Shown: one piece after another, positions 17,194 to 25,700 of the stretch
Layout: each line of letters opens with the position of its first letter
How positions within the stretch are numbered: position 1 is the stretch's first letter
Origin: Myxococcales bacterium
GTDB taxonomy: Bacteria > Myxococcota > Polyangia > Nannocystales > Nannocystaceae
Assembly (NCBI GenBank): GCA_016793465.1
Contig: JAEUJW010000041.1
Coordinates: 1-64,000 of the forward strand
Length of the DNA stretch: 64,000 nt
Direction: 5' to 3'
Program-made: the position numbers and the translations under genes
The notes under the pieces: model-generated
Seen by the model: only the letters and a program-made list of their open reading frames with translations
Database searches by the model: none
What the model was told of the DNA's origin: nothing

Positions 17194-18930
17194 GAAGCGC
17201 CAGGCCGGCGGCGGCAGCTCGCGCGAGGCGCCGACGGCGGGCAGCGCGAGCGGGGCGGGGGCGCCGTCGGTCCAGGCCAGCCAAACGAGGGCGCCGGCGT
17301 CGAGCGGGTCGTCGCCGCGGAGCTCGACGGCCTGCGGGCGACCGTCGTCCGCGACCGCGAGCACGGTGATCACCACGCCGGGCAGCGCGGCGCGGTCGCC
17401 GACGTGCATCGGTCGATCGGCGGCGCGGAACGTGCGGTCGCCGGGGGCCGCCGACCAGCCGCCCGCGGGTCGCAGGACCAGCGCGCGGGCGTCGGTCCGC
17501 TCGAGCGTGAGCGCGCCGGAGCCGGCGTACAGCACGTGCACGCCGGCGGCGCCGCGGAGCGTCGGGGCGTACAGCGTGAACACGTCGCCGGGCGCCTGGA
17601 CGAGCAGCACGGGGCGCGTCTCGCCCGGGTCCGGCAGGGCCTGGGCGGCGCGGGCGATCGTCGCGTGCAGGGCCGCGGGCGCGAGCATGCGCGGGCCGAC
17701 GAGCAGCGCCGCGAGCAGTCCGTGCACCAGCAACCACGCCCACGCGAGCGCGCGCAGCGGGCGGCCGGGGCGCGGCTCGGCGTGCAGCCGCGAGATCGTC
17801 GCGGCGACCAGGCCGGCGGCGCCGAGGCCGACGAGCAGCAGGTTGCGATCGCCGGGCAGCGCGCCGGCCGCGGGCAGCGTCGCCAGGACCATGCCGAGGG
17901 CCCAGAAGCGGACGGCCGCGCTGGCGCGCAGCAGCGGGCGGAGGATCCACGCGCCGACGACGAGGCCGAGCCACGCGAGCGCGGCGGCGGGCCGCAGCGC
18001 GCCGGGCACGAACGGCAGCAGCTCGACGATCCCCGGCGGCCCGAGCTGGGCCGTCAGCAGCAGCGGCGCGTGGACCAGCGCGGCGCCGACGAACCCGAGC
18101 GGGTCGTCGCCGGGGTCGATGTACATGCCGCAGCCGGCGGCGCCGTGGCCGAGCAGGCGGTAGGCCGCGGACCACGCGGCGGTGACGACGAGGTACGGCG
18201 CGAGCGGGAGCAGGCGGGCGCGCCAGCCCGGGGCGGCGAGCGTGCACGCGTGGGCCAGCAGGTAGGCGAGGGCGCCGAGGGCCGACTCCGAGGCGAGCAG
18301 GCCGAGCGCGAGCGCGGCCGGGCCGATCCACGCGCCGGGGGTCCAGCCGTCGGCGCGCCAGCGCAGGTGGGCGAGGATCGCGGCGGCGGCGAAGGTCGCG
18401 GCGATCAGCCCGTGACGCGCGGCGATCCAGCCGACGCTGGCCGCGTGGGCGTCGTCGACGACGAACAGCAGCAGCGCGAGCCCGGCGACCCACGGGGCCT
18501 CGCCGCCGCGCCGCGTGGTCGCGCGGTAGATCCCGGCGGCGGCGGCGGCCAGCAGCGCCGACCACAGCGCGCTGTGCAGGTGCATCCACCACGGCGCGCC
18601 GGACACCCGCAGGTCGAGGGCCAGCAGCGCCGAGGCGAGCGGGCGCATGAAGCGGACCCGCAGGTCGTCGGCGGTCCACCAGGGGAACGCGCCGCTGGCC
18701 CGCCCGGCGGCGACCTGCTCGGGGCCGCCGGCGATGAAGTCGTAGGCCGACGCGAGGCCGCGGCCGTCGGTCGTCAGCTGTTCGCGGAGCAGCAGGTCGT
18801 CGAGCGCGAGGCCGCCGGCGAGCGCGGGCAGGGCGAGCAGCGCGGCCAGCAGCGGCAGCACGACGAGCGCGCGCGGGCTGGCGAGCCAGCCGCGGACGCG
18901 GGTGAGACGGGCGACGGAGGGTGGGGCCAT
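17179..18930 (-). CDS. Polytopic membrane protein, GT-C glycosyltransferase-like
   Basis: A 583-residue protein with roughly ten to twelve hydrophobic helices in its first 420 residues and a soluble C-terminal beta-rich domain of about 150 residues. The first loop has an Asp-Asp pair (GGLALDDLLLREQ) in the position typical of GT-C transferases such as protein O-mannosyltransferases. Large Ala/Leu blocks dominate the rest. By analogy it would transfer a sugar from a lipid carrier at the outer face of the inner membrane, but sequence motifs beyond the DD are weak. It diverges from the kinase-NACHT gene. Confidence 0.65.
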   Translation of the reverse strand: MAPPSVARLTRVRGWLASPRALVVLPLLAALLALPALAGGLALDDLLLREQLTTDGRGLASAYDFIAGGPEQVAAGRASGAFPWWTADDLRVRFMRPLASALLALDLRVSGAPWWMHLHSALWSALLAAAAAGIYRATTRRGGEAPWVAGLALLLFVVDDAHAASVGWIAARHGLIAATFAAAAILAHLRWRADGWTPGAWIGPAALALGLLASESALGALAYLLAHACTLAAPGWRARLLPLAPYLVVTAAWSAAYRLLGHGAAGCGMYIDPGDDPLGFVGAALVHAPLLLTAQLGPPGIVELLPFVPGALRPAAALAWLGLVVGAWILRPLLRASAAVRFWALGMVLATLPAAGALPGDRNLLLVGLGAAGLVAATISRLHAEPRPGRPLRALAWAWLLVHGLLAALLVGPRMLAPAALHATIARAAQALPDPGETRPVLLVQAPGDVFTLYAPTLRGAAGVHVLYAGSGALTLERTDARALVLRPAGGWSAAPGDRTFRAADRPMHVGDRAALPGVVITVLAVADDGRPQAVELRGDDPLDAGALVWLAWTDGAPAPLALPAVGASRELPPPAWRFGASP

Positions 18931-18996
18931 GCCCGGGGGTGACCGGCGCGGCCCCGCGGTTGCGCGGGCACACTGCGAACAAACTCACGGGTCCCG

Positions 18997-19002
18997 TACA
19001 CT
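18997..19002 (+). promoter_or_regulatory. -10-like TACACT box of the kinase-NACHT gene
   Basis: TACACT lies 11 nt before the ATG at 19014 in the divergent promoter region. The spacing matches other TATA(G/C)T boxes in this window, supporting 19014 as the true start. No -35 is evident. Confidence 0.35.
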
Positions 19003-19013
19003 GTCGGCGCCCG

Positions 19014-21725
19014 ATGGCGGCCGACGATCCGCACACCCGCGAGCCCGCGGCGTTCGAGCCTGCCCCGGACGATCCGCTGGCGCGGGCGCTGGCGTGGCGG
19101 CGCCTGGCGGCCGCGCTGTTCGCGGGCGCCGATCCGCCGCCGCCGCGGCTCGGCGCGTTCGAGGTCGTCGACGTGCTCGGCCGCGGGGCGATGGGCACGG
19201 TCTACCTCGCCCGCGACGCGGCGCTCGCCCGCGAGGTCGCGATCAAGGTGCTGCACGCGCGCGACCCCGCGGCCCGCGAGCGCACGATCCGCGAGGCCCG
19301 GGCGCTCGCCCGCGTCGCCCACCCGTCGCTCGTCGCCGTGCACGCGATCGGCGAGCACGACGGCCAGGTCCACGTCGTCATGGAGCGCGTGCGCGGCGAG
19401 CCGCTCGCGCTCTGGCAGGCGCGCGGAGGACGGCCCTGGCGCGAGGTCCTGGCCGTGTACCTGCAGGTCGGCCGCGGGCTGCAGGCGCTGCACGACGCCG
19501 GGCTGGTCCACCGCGACATCAAGCCGGACAACGTGCTCGTCGAGGCCGACGGGCGCGCGCGCATCGTCGACCTCGGGCTCGCCCGCGGCGTCGGGCTCGC
19601 GGCGGTCGACGTCGCCGGCACGCCGCTCTACATGGCCCCCGAGCAGCGCGCCGGGGCGGCGGGCCCCGCCTCGGATCAGTTCGCGCTGTGCGTCGCGCTG
19701 TTCGAGGCGCTGTACCACCTGCGGCCGTTCGTCGGCGCCGACGCGTCGACGCTGGCCGCGGCGATCGCTACCGGCGCGATCGTCACGCCGCCGCCCGGAC
19801 CGGTCCCCGAGCGCGTGCGCGGCGCGGTCGTGCGCGGCTTGCAGGCCGACCCGGCCCGCCGCTGGCCGTCGCTGCGGGCGCTGGTCGACGCGCTCGAGGC
19901 GGCCGTCGCCACCACCCGCGGGCAGCGCGACCGCCAGGTCGTGCTCGCCCGCACCGCGGCCGCGTGGATCGACGGCGTGCTCGCGCGCAGCCTCGCCGAC
20001 GCGGTGGCGCCGGGTCCGTCGCTCCGCGTCGACGGCGAGCCGGCGGAGCGCGGCGCGGCGCGGCTGTCCGGGCTGCTCGCGCGCGGGCGTTCGCTGGCGA
20101 TCGTCGGGGCCGCGGGCGCCGGCAAGACCACGCTGCTGCTCGAGCTGGCCCGCGACGCGCTGCGCCGGGCCGAGGCGGACCCGACGCAGCCGCTGCCGAT
20201 CGTGCTGCAGCTGGCGTCGTGGGCGGGCCAGCCGCTGGCCGTGTGGCTCGCCGACGAGGTGCGCGACAGGCTCGGCGTCCCGCGCCGCTGCACCCGCGCC
20301 TGGCTCGCCGACGACGGGCTGGTGGTGCTGCTCGACGGCCTCGATCGCGTCGCGCCGGCCCGGCGCCCGGCCTGCGTCGCGGCGATCCGCGAGCTCCGGC
20401 GCGACCGCCTCGTCGCCGTGGTCGTGACCTGCCGCGACGACGTCGCGGGTCCGCCGGCGGCGCTCGGCCTCGACGCCGTCGTCGCGCTCGAGCCCCTCGA
20501 CCCCGAGCGGGTGCGCGACGGCCTCGCCCGCGCCGGGCCCGAGCACCGCGGCCTCGTGCACGCGCTGGCGACCGACGCCACCCTGCGCGCCTGCCTGCGC
20601 ACGCCGCTGCTCGTCGATGTCGCGGCCAGGACCTTCCGCGGGCGCGCGGCCGCCGAGCTGACCGGCACGACCAGCGCGGCCCTGCTGCGGCGCGAGCTGT
20701 GGGCCAGCTACCTCCGGCGCACGGCCGAGGCCGGCGAGCACGCGCCCGCCGAGCTCGCGGCGCTCGCGTTCGTCGCCGCGCAGATGGAGCGCGAGGGCCG
20801 CGACGCGCTGTACCTCGAGCAGCTGCAGCCGACCTGGCTCGAAGGCCAGGTGATGCGCGGCCTGCACGGCGGCCTGACCCTGCTGCTCGTCGCGGCCGCG
20901 GCGGCCGCGGTGGTCGGCCCTCCGATCGGCCTGGCCGGCGGCGCCGCGGTCGGCCTGACGACCGCGCTGCTGGTCGGCCCGACGCTCGCGCTGTTCGTCG
21001 GCGTCGGCGTCGGCGTGCGCGCGATCCGCCCGGTCGAGCGCCTCGCCTGGTCGACCCGGGAGCTGCGCCGCGGGGCCGCCGCGGCGGTGATCCGCGGCCT
21101 CGCCCTCGCCGCGCTGGTGGCGGCGATCGCCACGCTCGTGTGGGGCGCCGGGGGCCCGCCGTCGTTCGCCGTCGAGGTCCTCGTCGCCAACCTCGTCGTC
21201 CACGGCTTGCTGTTCTGCCTCGCGCTCGCCGTGGTCGCCGGGCTGCGCGGCGAGGCCGTCGAGGTGCGACTCGCCCCCAACCAGGGCATCCGCACCTCGG
21301 CGCGCAGCGCCGTCGTGGTCGCCGCCGCGGTCGCGGTCGCGACGGCCGCCCCGCTGCTCGGGCTCACCGTCCTGCTCGGCCCGCCGCCGGCGCCGGCGCT
21401 CGCCGACCCCGCGGCGCAGGCGGCCACGTGGATGTGGCGCGCGCACCCCCTCGCGTTCTTCGCGCTGATCGAGTTGTGCACCGCGCTCACCCTCGGCCTG
21501 TTCGCCGGGCTGCACCGCGGCGGGCTGGCCGTGATCTCGCACGGCGTGCTGCGCCTGCTGCTGGCCGCGGGCGGGCGCCTGCCGCTGCGCCTCGCGCCCG
21601 CGCTCGAGCGTGCGAGCGCGCGCGCGCTGCTGCGGCGGACCGGCGGCGGCTGGATCTTCAGCCACGACGAGCTGCGCGAGCACCTCGCCGCCGAGCACCG
21701 GCGCGGCAAGCAGCCACCGAAATAA
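19014..21725 (+). CDS. Ser/Thr protein kinase-NACHT NTPase-multi-pass membrane fusion
   Basis: A 903-residue fusion. The kinase domain (about 47-300) is complete: glycine loop LGRGAMGTVY, K78 in VAIKVL, catalytic H166RD168IKPDN, DLG at 186 replacing DFG, and GTPLYMAPEQ. A NACHT-type ATPase follows (about 350-600), with Walker A GAAGAGKT (365-372) and Walker B LVVLLDGLD (436-444). The C-terminal third has about six membrane helices separated by a RLAPNQGI loop, a motif I associate with other bacterial NACHT-membrane proteins. The kinase would face the cytoplasm. An ATP-driven conformational switch coupling a sensor to phosphorylation is a plausible role; some bacterial NACHT proteins are antiphage. 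Start 19014 avoids overlap with the divergent gene. Confidence 0.9.
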   Translation: MAADDPHTREPAAFEPAPDDPLARALAWRRLAAALFAGADPPPPRLGAFEVVDVLGRGAMGTVYLARDAALAREVAIKVLHARDPAARERTIREARALARVAHPSLVAVHAIGEHDGQVHVVMERVRGEPLALWQARGGRPWREVLAVYLQVGRGLQALHDAGLVHRDIKPDNVLVEADGRARIVDLGLARGVGLAAVDVAGTPLYMAPEQRAGAAGPASDQFALCVALFEALYHLRPFVGADASTLAAAIATGAIVTPPPGPVPERVRGAVVRGLQADPARRWPSLRALVDALEAAVATTRGQRDRQVVLARTAAAWIDGVLARSLADAVAPGPSLRVDGEPAERGAARLSGLLARGRSLAIVGAAGAGKTTLLLELARDALRRAEADPTQPLPIVLQLASWAGQPLAVWLADEVRDRLGVPRRCTRAWLADDGLVVLLDGLDRVAPARRPACVAAIRELRRDRLVAVVVTCRDDVAGPPAALGLDAVVALEPLDPERVRDGLARAGPEHRGLVHALATDATLRACLRTPLLVDVAARTFRGRAAAELTGTTSAALLRRELWASYLRRTAEAGEHAPAELAALAFVAAQMEREGRDALYLEQLQPTWLEGQVMRGLHGGLTLLLVAAAAAAVVGPPIGLAGGAAVGLTTALLVGPTLALFVGVGVGVRAIRPVERLAWSTRELRRGAAAAVIRGLALAALVAAIATLVWGAGGPPSFAVEVLVANLVVHGLLFCLALAVVAGLRGEAVEVRLAPNQGIRTSARSAVVVAAAVAVATAAPLLGLTVLLGPPPAPALADPAAQAATWMWRAHPLAFFALIELCTALTLGLFAGLHRGGLAVISHGVLRLLLAAGGRLPLRLAPALERASARALLRRTGGGWIFSHDELREHLAAEHRRGKQPPK

Positions 21726-21854
21726 TTAAACCCGCGTCGGGTGCGCGCCCGAGCGGCCGCGGTTGTGGCAGGCTGCTGGGGGAGGGGTGACGGGGATGGT
21801 CGACGCGTTGGGGACGGCGAGCCGCGAGGTCGTGCGTGGCGCGAGGAGGACATC

Positions 21855-22415
21855 GTGCTGAGCGGGGTCGGCTGGACCGCGAGCTTCCCGACCAGCAACA
21901 GCACCGGCGATCTGGCGGGCGACTTCCGCGGCAACGTCGAGCGCTTCCTGGCGGCGCTGGTCGCCGCCGGCGCGACGCGTCGCATCTCGGCCACGCTGCG
22001 CCCGCCGAAGCGGGCCTTCCTGATGCACTACGCCTACCGCATCGCCGTCGAGGGCCTCGACCCCGCGGACGTGCCGGCCCACCCCGAGATCGACATCCAG
22101 TGGGTGCACACCAGAGCCGACGCGCCGGACCTGCTGGCCTCGCGCGAGGCGGCCCAGGCCATGGTCTCGGCCTACGGGATCGTCGACCGACCGGCGCTCA
22201 CCTCCCGCCACATCGAGGGCCTCGCGATCGATGTGACGATATCCTGGACCGGCGACCTCACCGTCGCTCTGCCCGACGGGACCACGCGGACCATCACCAC
22301 GACCCCGCGCACCGGCATGAACGCCGAGCTGAAGGAGGTCGGCGCGCTCTACGGGGTGATCAAGTCGCGACGCGGCGCGAAAGATCCGCCGCACTGGTCG
22401 AGCGACGGCTTCTGA
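21855..22415 (+). CDS. M15-like (VanY/hedgehog-fold) peptidoglycan peptidase candidate
   Basis: A GTG start at 21855 is chosen because GAGGAGGA lies 4 nt upstream, giving 186 residues. The sequence has the signature of M15 D-Ala-D-Ala peptidases: SRHIEGLAID (HxxGxAxD-like zinc site) and, about 55 residues later, KDPPHW, the third His ligand in a PHW context. A helical N-terminus (FRGNVERFLAALVAAGATRR) precedes them. There is no signal peptide, so it is either cytoplasmic or exported with help. It lies 129 bp downstream of the kinase-NACHT gene on the same strand. It could be a cell-wall-cutting effector, but this is inference. Confidence 0.65.
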   Translation: MLSGVGWTASFPTSNSTGDLAGDFRGNVERFLAALVAAGATRRISATLRPPKRAFLMHYAYRIAVEGLDPADVPAHPEIDIQWVHTRADAPDLLASREAAQAMVSAYGIVDRPALTSRHIEGLAIDVTISWTGDLTVALPDGTTRTITTTPRTGMNAELKEVGALYGVIKSRRGAKDPPHWSSDGF

Positions 22416-22683
22416 GCGGCGACCGCGACGCCGCCGCCCGGCCAGGGTGCGGCGAGCCGCAGGTCCTGCGATCTCCGGCGCCGTCGCCGAGATCGCGCCG
22501 CGGGGCGCGTCCGGCGGCTGATTTCGTTCGCGCCGACCCGCCGCCGGGGCGCCGAGGACCGCGAGTGTGCGCGCGTGCGCCCCTCGCGGCGAGGGGCCCC
22601 GCTGTGACGCGTTCCGCTCGGGCGCTCGGGACGCGTCGGCCCGGCCACATAGACGATTCTGCGGCGGTGCTCTCCGTCGTACC

Positions 22684-22716
22684 ATGGCCGTTCAGGTGTA
22701 CGTCCACGGGTCGTGA
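22684..22716 (+). other. Possible 10-codon leader frame before the giant kinase gene
   Basis: ATG at 22684 opens a 10-residue frame (MAVQVYVHGS) whose TGA overlaps the GTG start of the kinase by GTGA. Such an overlap would couple translation. The rest of 22416-22683 shows no gene. The leader lacks an obvious ribosome site, so the evidence is weak. Confidence 0.25.
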
Positions 22717-25700
22717 CGGCGGAGATGTTCCCAGGCTTTCGAGTCACCGAGACCCTCCATGAGGGCCAGAACGCGGTCGTGTACCGCGGCGTGCGCGTGG
22801 CCGACGGACGTCCGGTGATCTTGAAGCGGCTCGCCGAGGAGTACCCCTCGCCGGAGCGGCTCGCGGGGCTGCGCCAGGAGTTCGCGATCAGCCGCGAGCT
22901 CTCGACCGACCCGGCGGCCTGCGCCCTCGAGGTCGGCGAGCCGTGGCTGATGGTGCTCGACGACTTCGGCGGCACGGCGCTCGACCGCCTGGGGCTGGCC
23001 GGCGAGCTCGAGCTGGTGCCGTTCCTCCGCCTGGCGATCCGCATCGCCGAGCGCGTCGCGGAGCTCCACCGCCACCGCGTCATCCACCGCGACATCAACC
23101 CCGCCAACATCGTGATGAACGTCGCGACCGGCGAGGTGCGGCTCATCGACTTCAGCATGTCGATGCTGCTGCAGCGCCACAACACCGGCTTCGCCAGCCC
23201 GTCGGTGCTCGAGGGCACGCTCGCGTACATCGCCCCCGAGCAGACCGGGCGCATGAACCGGGCCATCGACCACCGCGCCGACCTCTACTCGCTCGGGGTG
23301 ACGCTGTACGAGCTGCTGATCGGCGAGCCGCCGTTCCCCGGCGGCGACCCGATCGAGCTGGTCCACAGCCACATCGCCAAGCTGCCGGGCGCGCCGAGCG
23401 AGCTGCGGCCGGCGATCCCCGCGGCGGTCTCGCGGATCGTCCTGAAGCTGCTGGCCAAGAACGCCGAGGACCGCTACCAGTCGGCGCTCGGGCTGGCCCA
23501 CGACCTCCAGCGCTGCCTGGCGGCGGCCGAGCGCGGCGCGCCGGTCGAGCTGCCGGTGCTCGGCGAGCGCGACGTCAGCGAGCGCTTCTACGTGCCCGAG
23601 ACGCTGTACGGCCGCCAGCACGAGGTCGAGGCCCTGCTCGCGGCGTTCGACCGCGTCAGCGTCGGCGGCTGCGAGGTCGCGGTGGTCTCGGGCGCGCCGG
23701 GCATCGGCAAGTCGGCGCTGGTGCGCGAGCTCTACCGCCCGGTCACCCGCGAGCGCGGCTACTTCATCGCCGGCAAGTACGACCAGTTCAACCGCAACGT
23801 GCCGTACTCGGCGCTGCTGCAGGCGTTCCGCTCGCTGGTCCGCCAGCTGCTCGCCGAGCCGCCCGAGCGGGTGGCCGCGTGGAAGCGGCGCGTGCTCGCG
23901 GCGGTCAGCGCCAACGGCCAGGTGCTGCTCGGCGTCATCCCCGAGCTCGAGCTGATCGTCGGCCCGCAGCCCGACCTGCCCGAGCTGCGCCCCGAGGACG
24001 CGCACAACCGCTTCAACCTGACCTTCCAGAGCTTCATCCGCGTGTTCACGGCGCCGGAGCACCCGCTGGTGCTGTTCCTCGACGACCTGCAGTGGGCCGA
24101 CCACGCCAGCCTCGAGCTGCTCGAGGTGCTGATGTCGTCGGGCCAGGCCGGCGGCCTGCTGGTGATCGTCGCCCACCGCAGCAACGAGGTCGACGCCAGC
24201 CACCCGCTGCTGATGATGCTCGACCGCATCCGCGCCGGCGGCGTGCGCTTCACCGACGTGCACCTCCACCCGCTGGCGAGCGACCACGTCGGCGAGCTGG
24301 TGGCCGACACGGTCCGCTGCAGCCGCGAGGAGGCGGCCCCGCTGGCCGCGCTGGTGGCCGCCAAGACCGGCGGCAACCCGTTCTTCGTCGGCGAGTTCCT
24401 GCGCCACCTGCACGGCGACGGCCTCATCGAGCTCGAGCGGGAGCGCTGGCACTGGGACCTCGAGCAGATCCGCCGGCGGAACATCACCGACAACGTGGTC
24501 GAGCTGATGGCCCGGAGGATCGGCGAGCTCGACCCGGGCACCCAGGACGTGCTGCGCATCGCCGCCGCCCTCGGCGACCGCTTCGACCTGCGCGCGGTCG
24601 CCATGACCTCCGAGCAGCCGGCCGCGGCGGTGGCCCGCGCGCTGTGGCAGGCGCTGCAGGCCGACCTGATCGCGCCGGTCGGCGAGATGATCGCGCTGCT
24701 CAACCTCGAGGTCGAGGCCGACGCGGTCCCGGCGTTCGAGCTGCGCTTCACCCACGACCGCATCCAGCAGGCCGTCAGCGCCATCACCCCGGAGGCCGAG
24801 CGCCCGGCGCTGCACCGCCGCGTCGGCCAGCACCTGCTCGACCGCACGCCGCCCGACGAGGTGCCGGCGCGGATCTTCGAGATCGTCGGCCACCTCAACC
24901 ACAGCGCGCCCACGCTGACCGGCTGGGACGAGCGCGCGCGGCTGGCCCGCCTCAACCTGACGGCGGCCGAGCGGGCCCGCGACGCCTCGGCGTTCTCGGC
25001 CGCGTACACCTACTACAAGCTCGGCGCGGAGCTCGTCGGCGACGAGGGCTGGACCCGCGACTACGCCCTGACCTTCGCGTTCGGGCGCGGCGCGGCCGAG
25101 GCGGCCTGCATGCTGCGCGACACCGCGGTGATGGAGCGCATCGCCGCGGTGACCCTCGCGCGCGCCCGCGGCACGCTCGACCGCGTCAAGATCCAGCAGG
25201 TCCTGATCCAGGCCCAGACGCTGCAGCTCGACCTGAAGTCGGCGGTCCGCGTCGCCGTCGCCGCGCTCCGCGAGCTCGGGGTGCGCATGCCGGCCGAGCC
25301 GAGCAAGCTCGACGTCGTGGTCGCGACCCTGCGGACCCGGCTGTTCCTCGCCAACAAGAAGGTCGAGGCGTTCAGCAGCCTGCCGCCGGCCACCGACCCG
25401 CTGGTGCTCGCGCGCGCCGAGGTCATGGCCAACGTGATCTCGGCGGCCTACCGCGGGGCGCCGAACGCGTTCATCCTGCTCGTGCTGGAGATCGTCAAGC
25501 TGTCGATCCAGCACGGCAACAGCCCGGCCTCGGGCTTCGCCTACACCTGCTACGCGCTGATCCTCTCGGGCGCGCTCGGCGACATCGCCGGCGGCACCCG
25601 CCTGGTGCCGGTCGCCGAGGCCATGCTCGACATGCCGATGACCCGCGCGTTCAAGGCCAAGACGCTGTTCGCGCTGGGGGCCTTCGTGCTGCCGTGGAGC

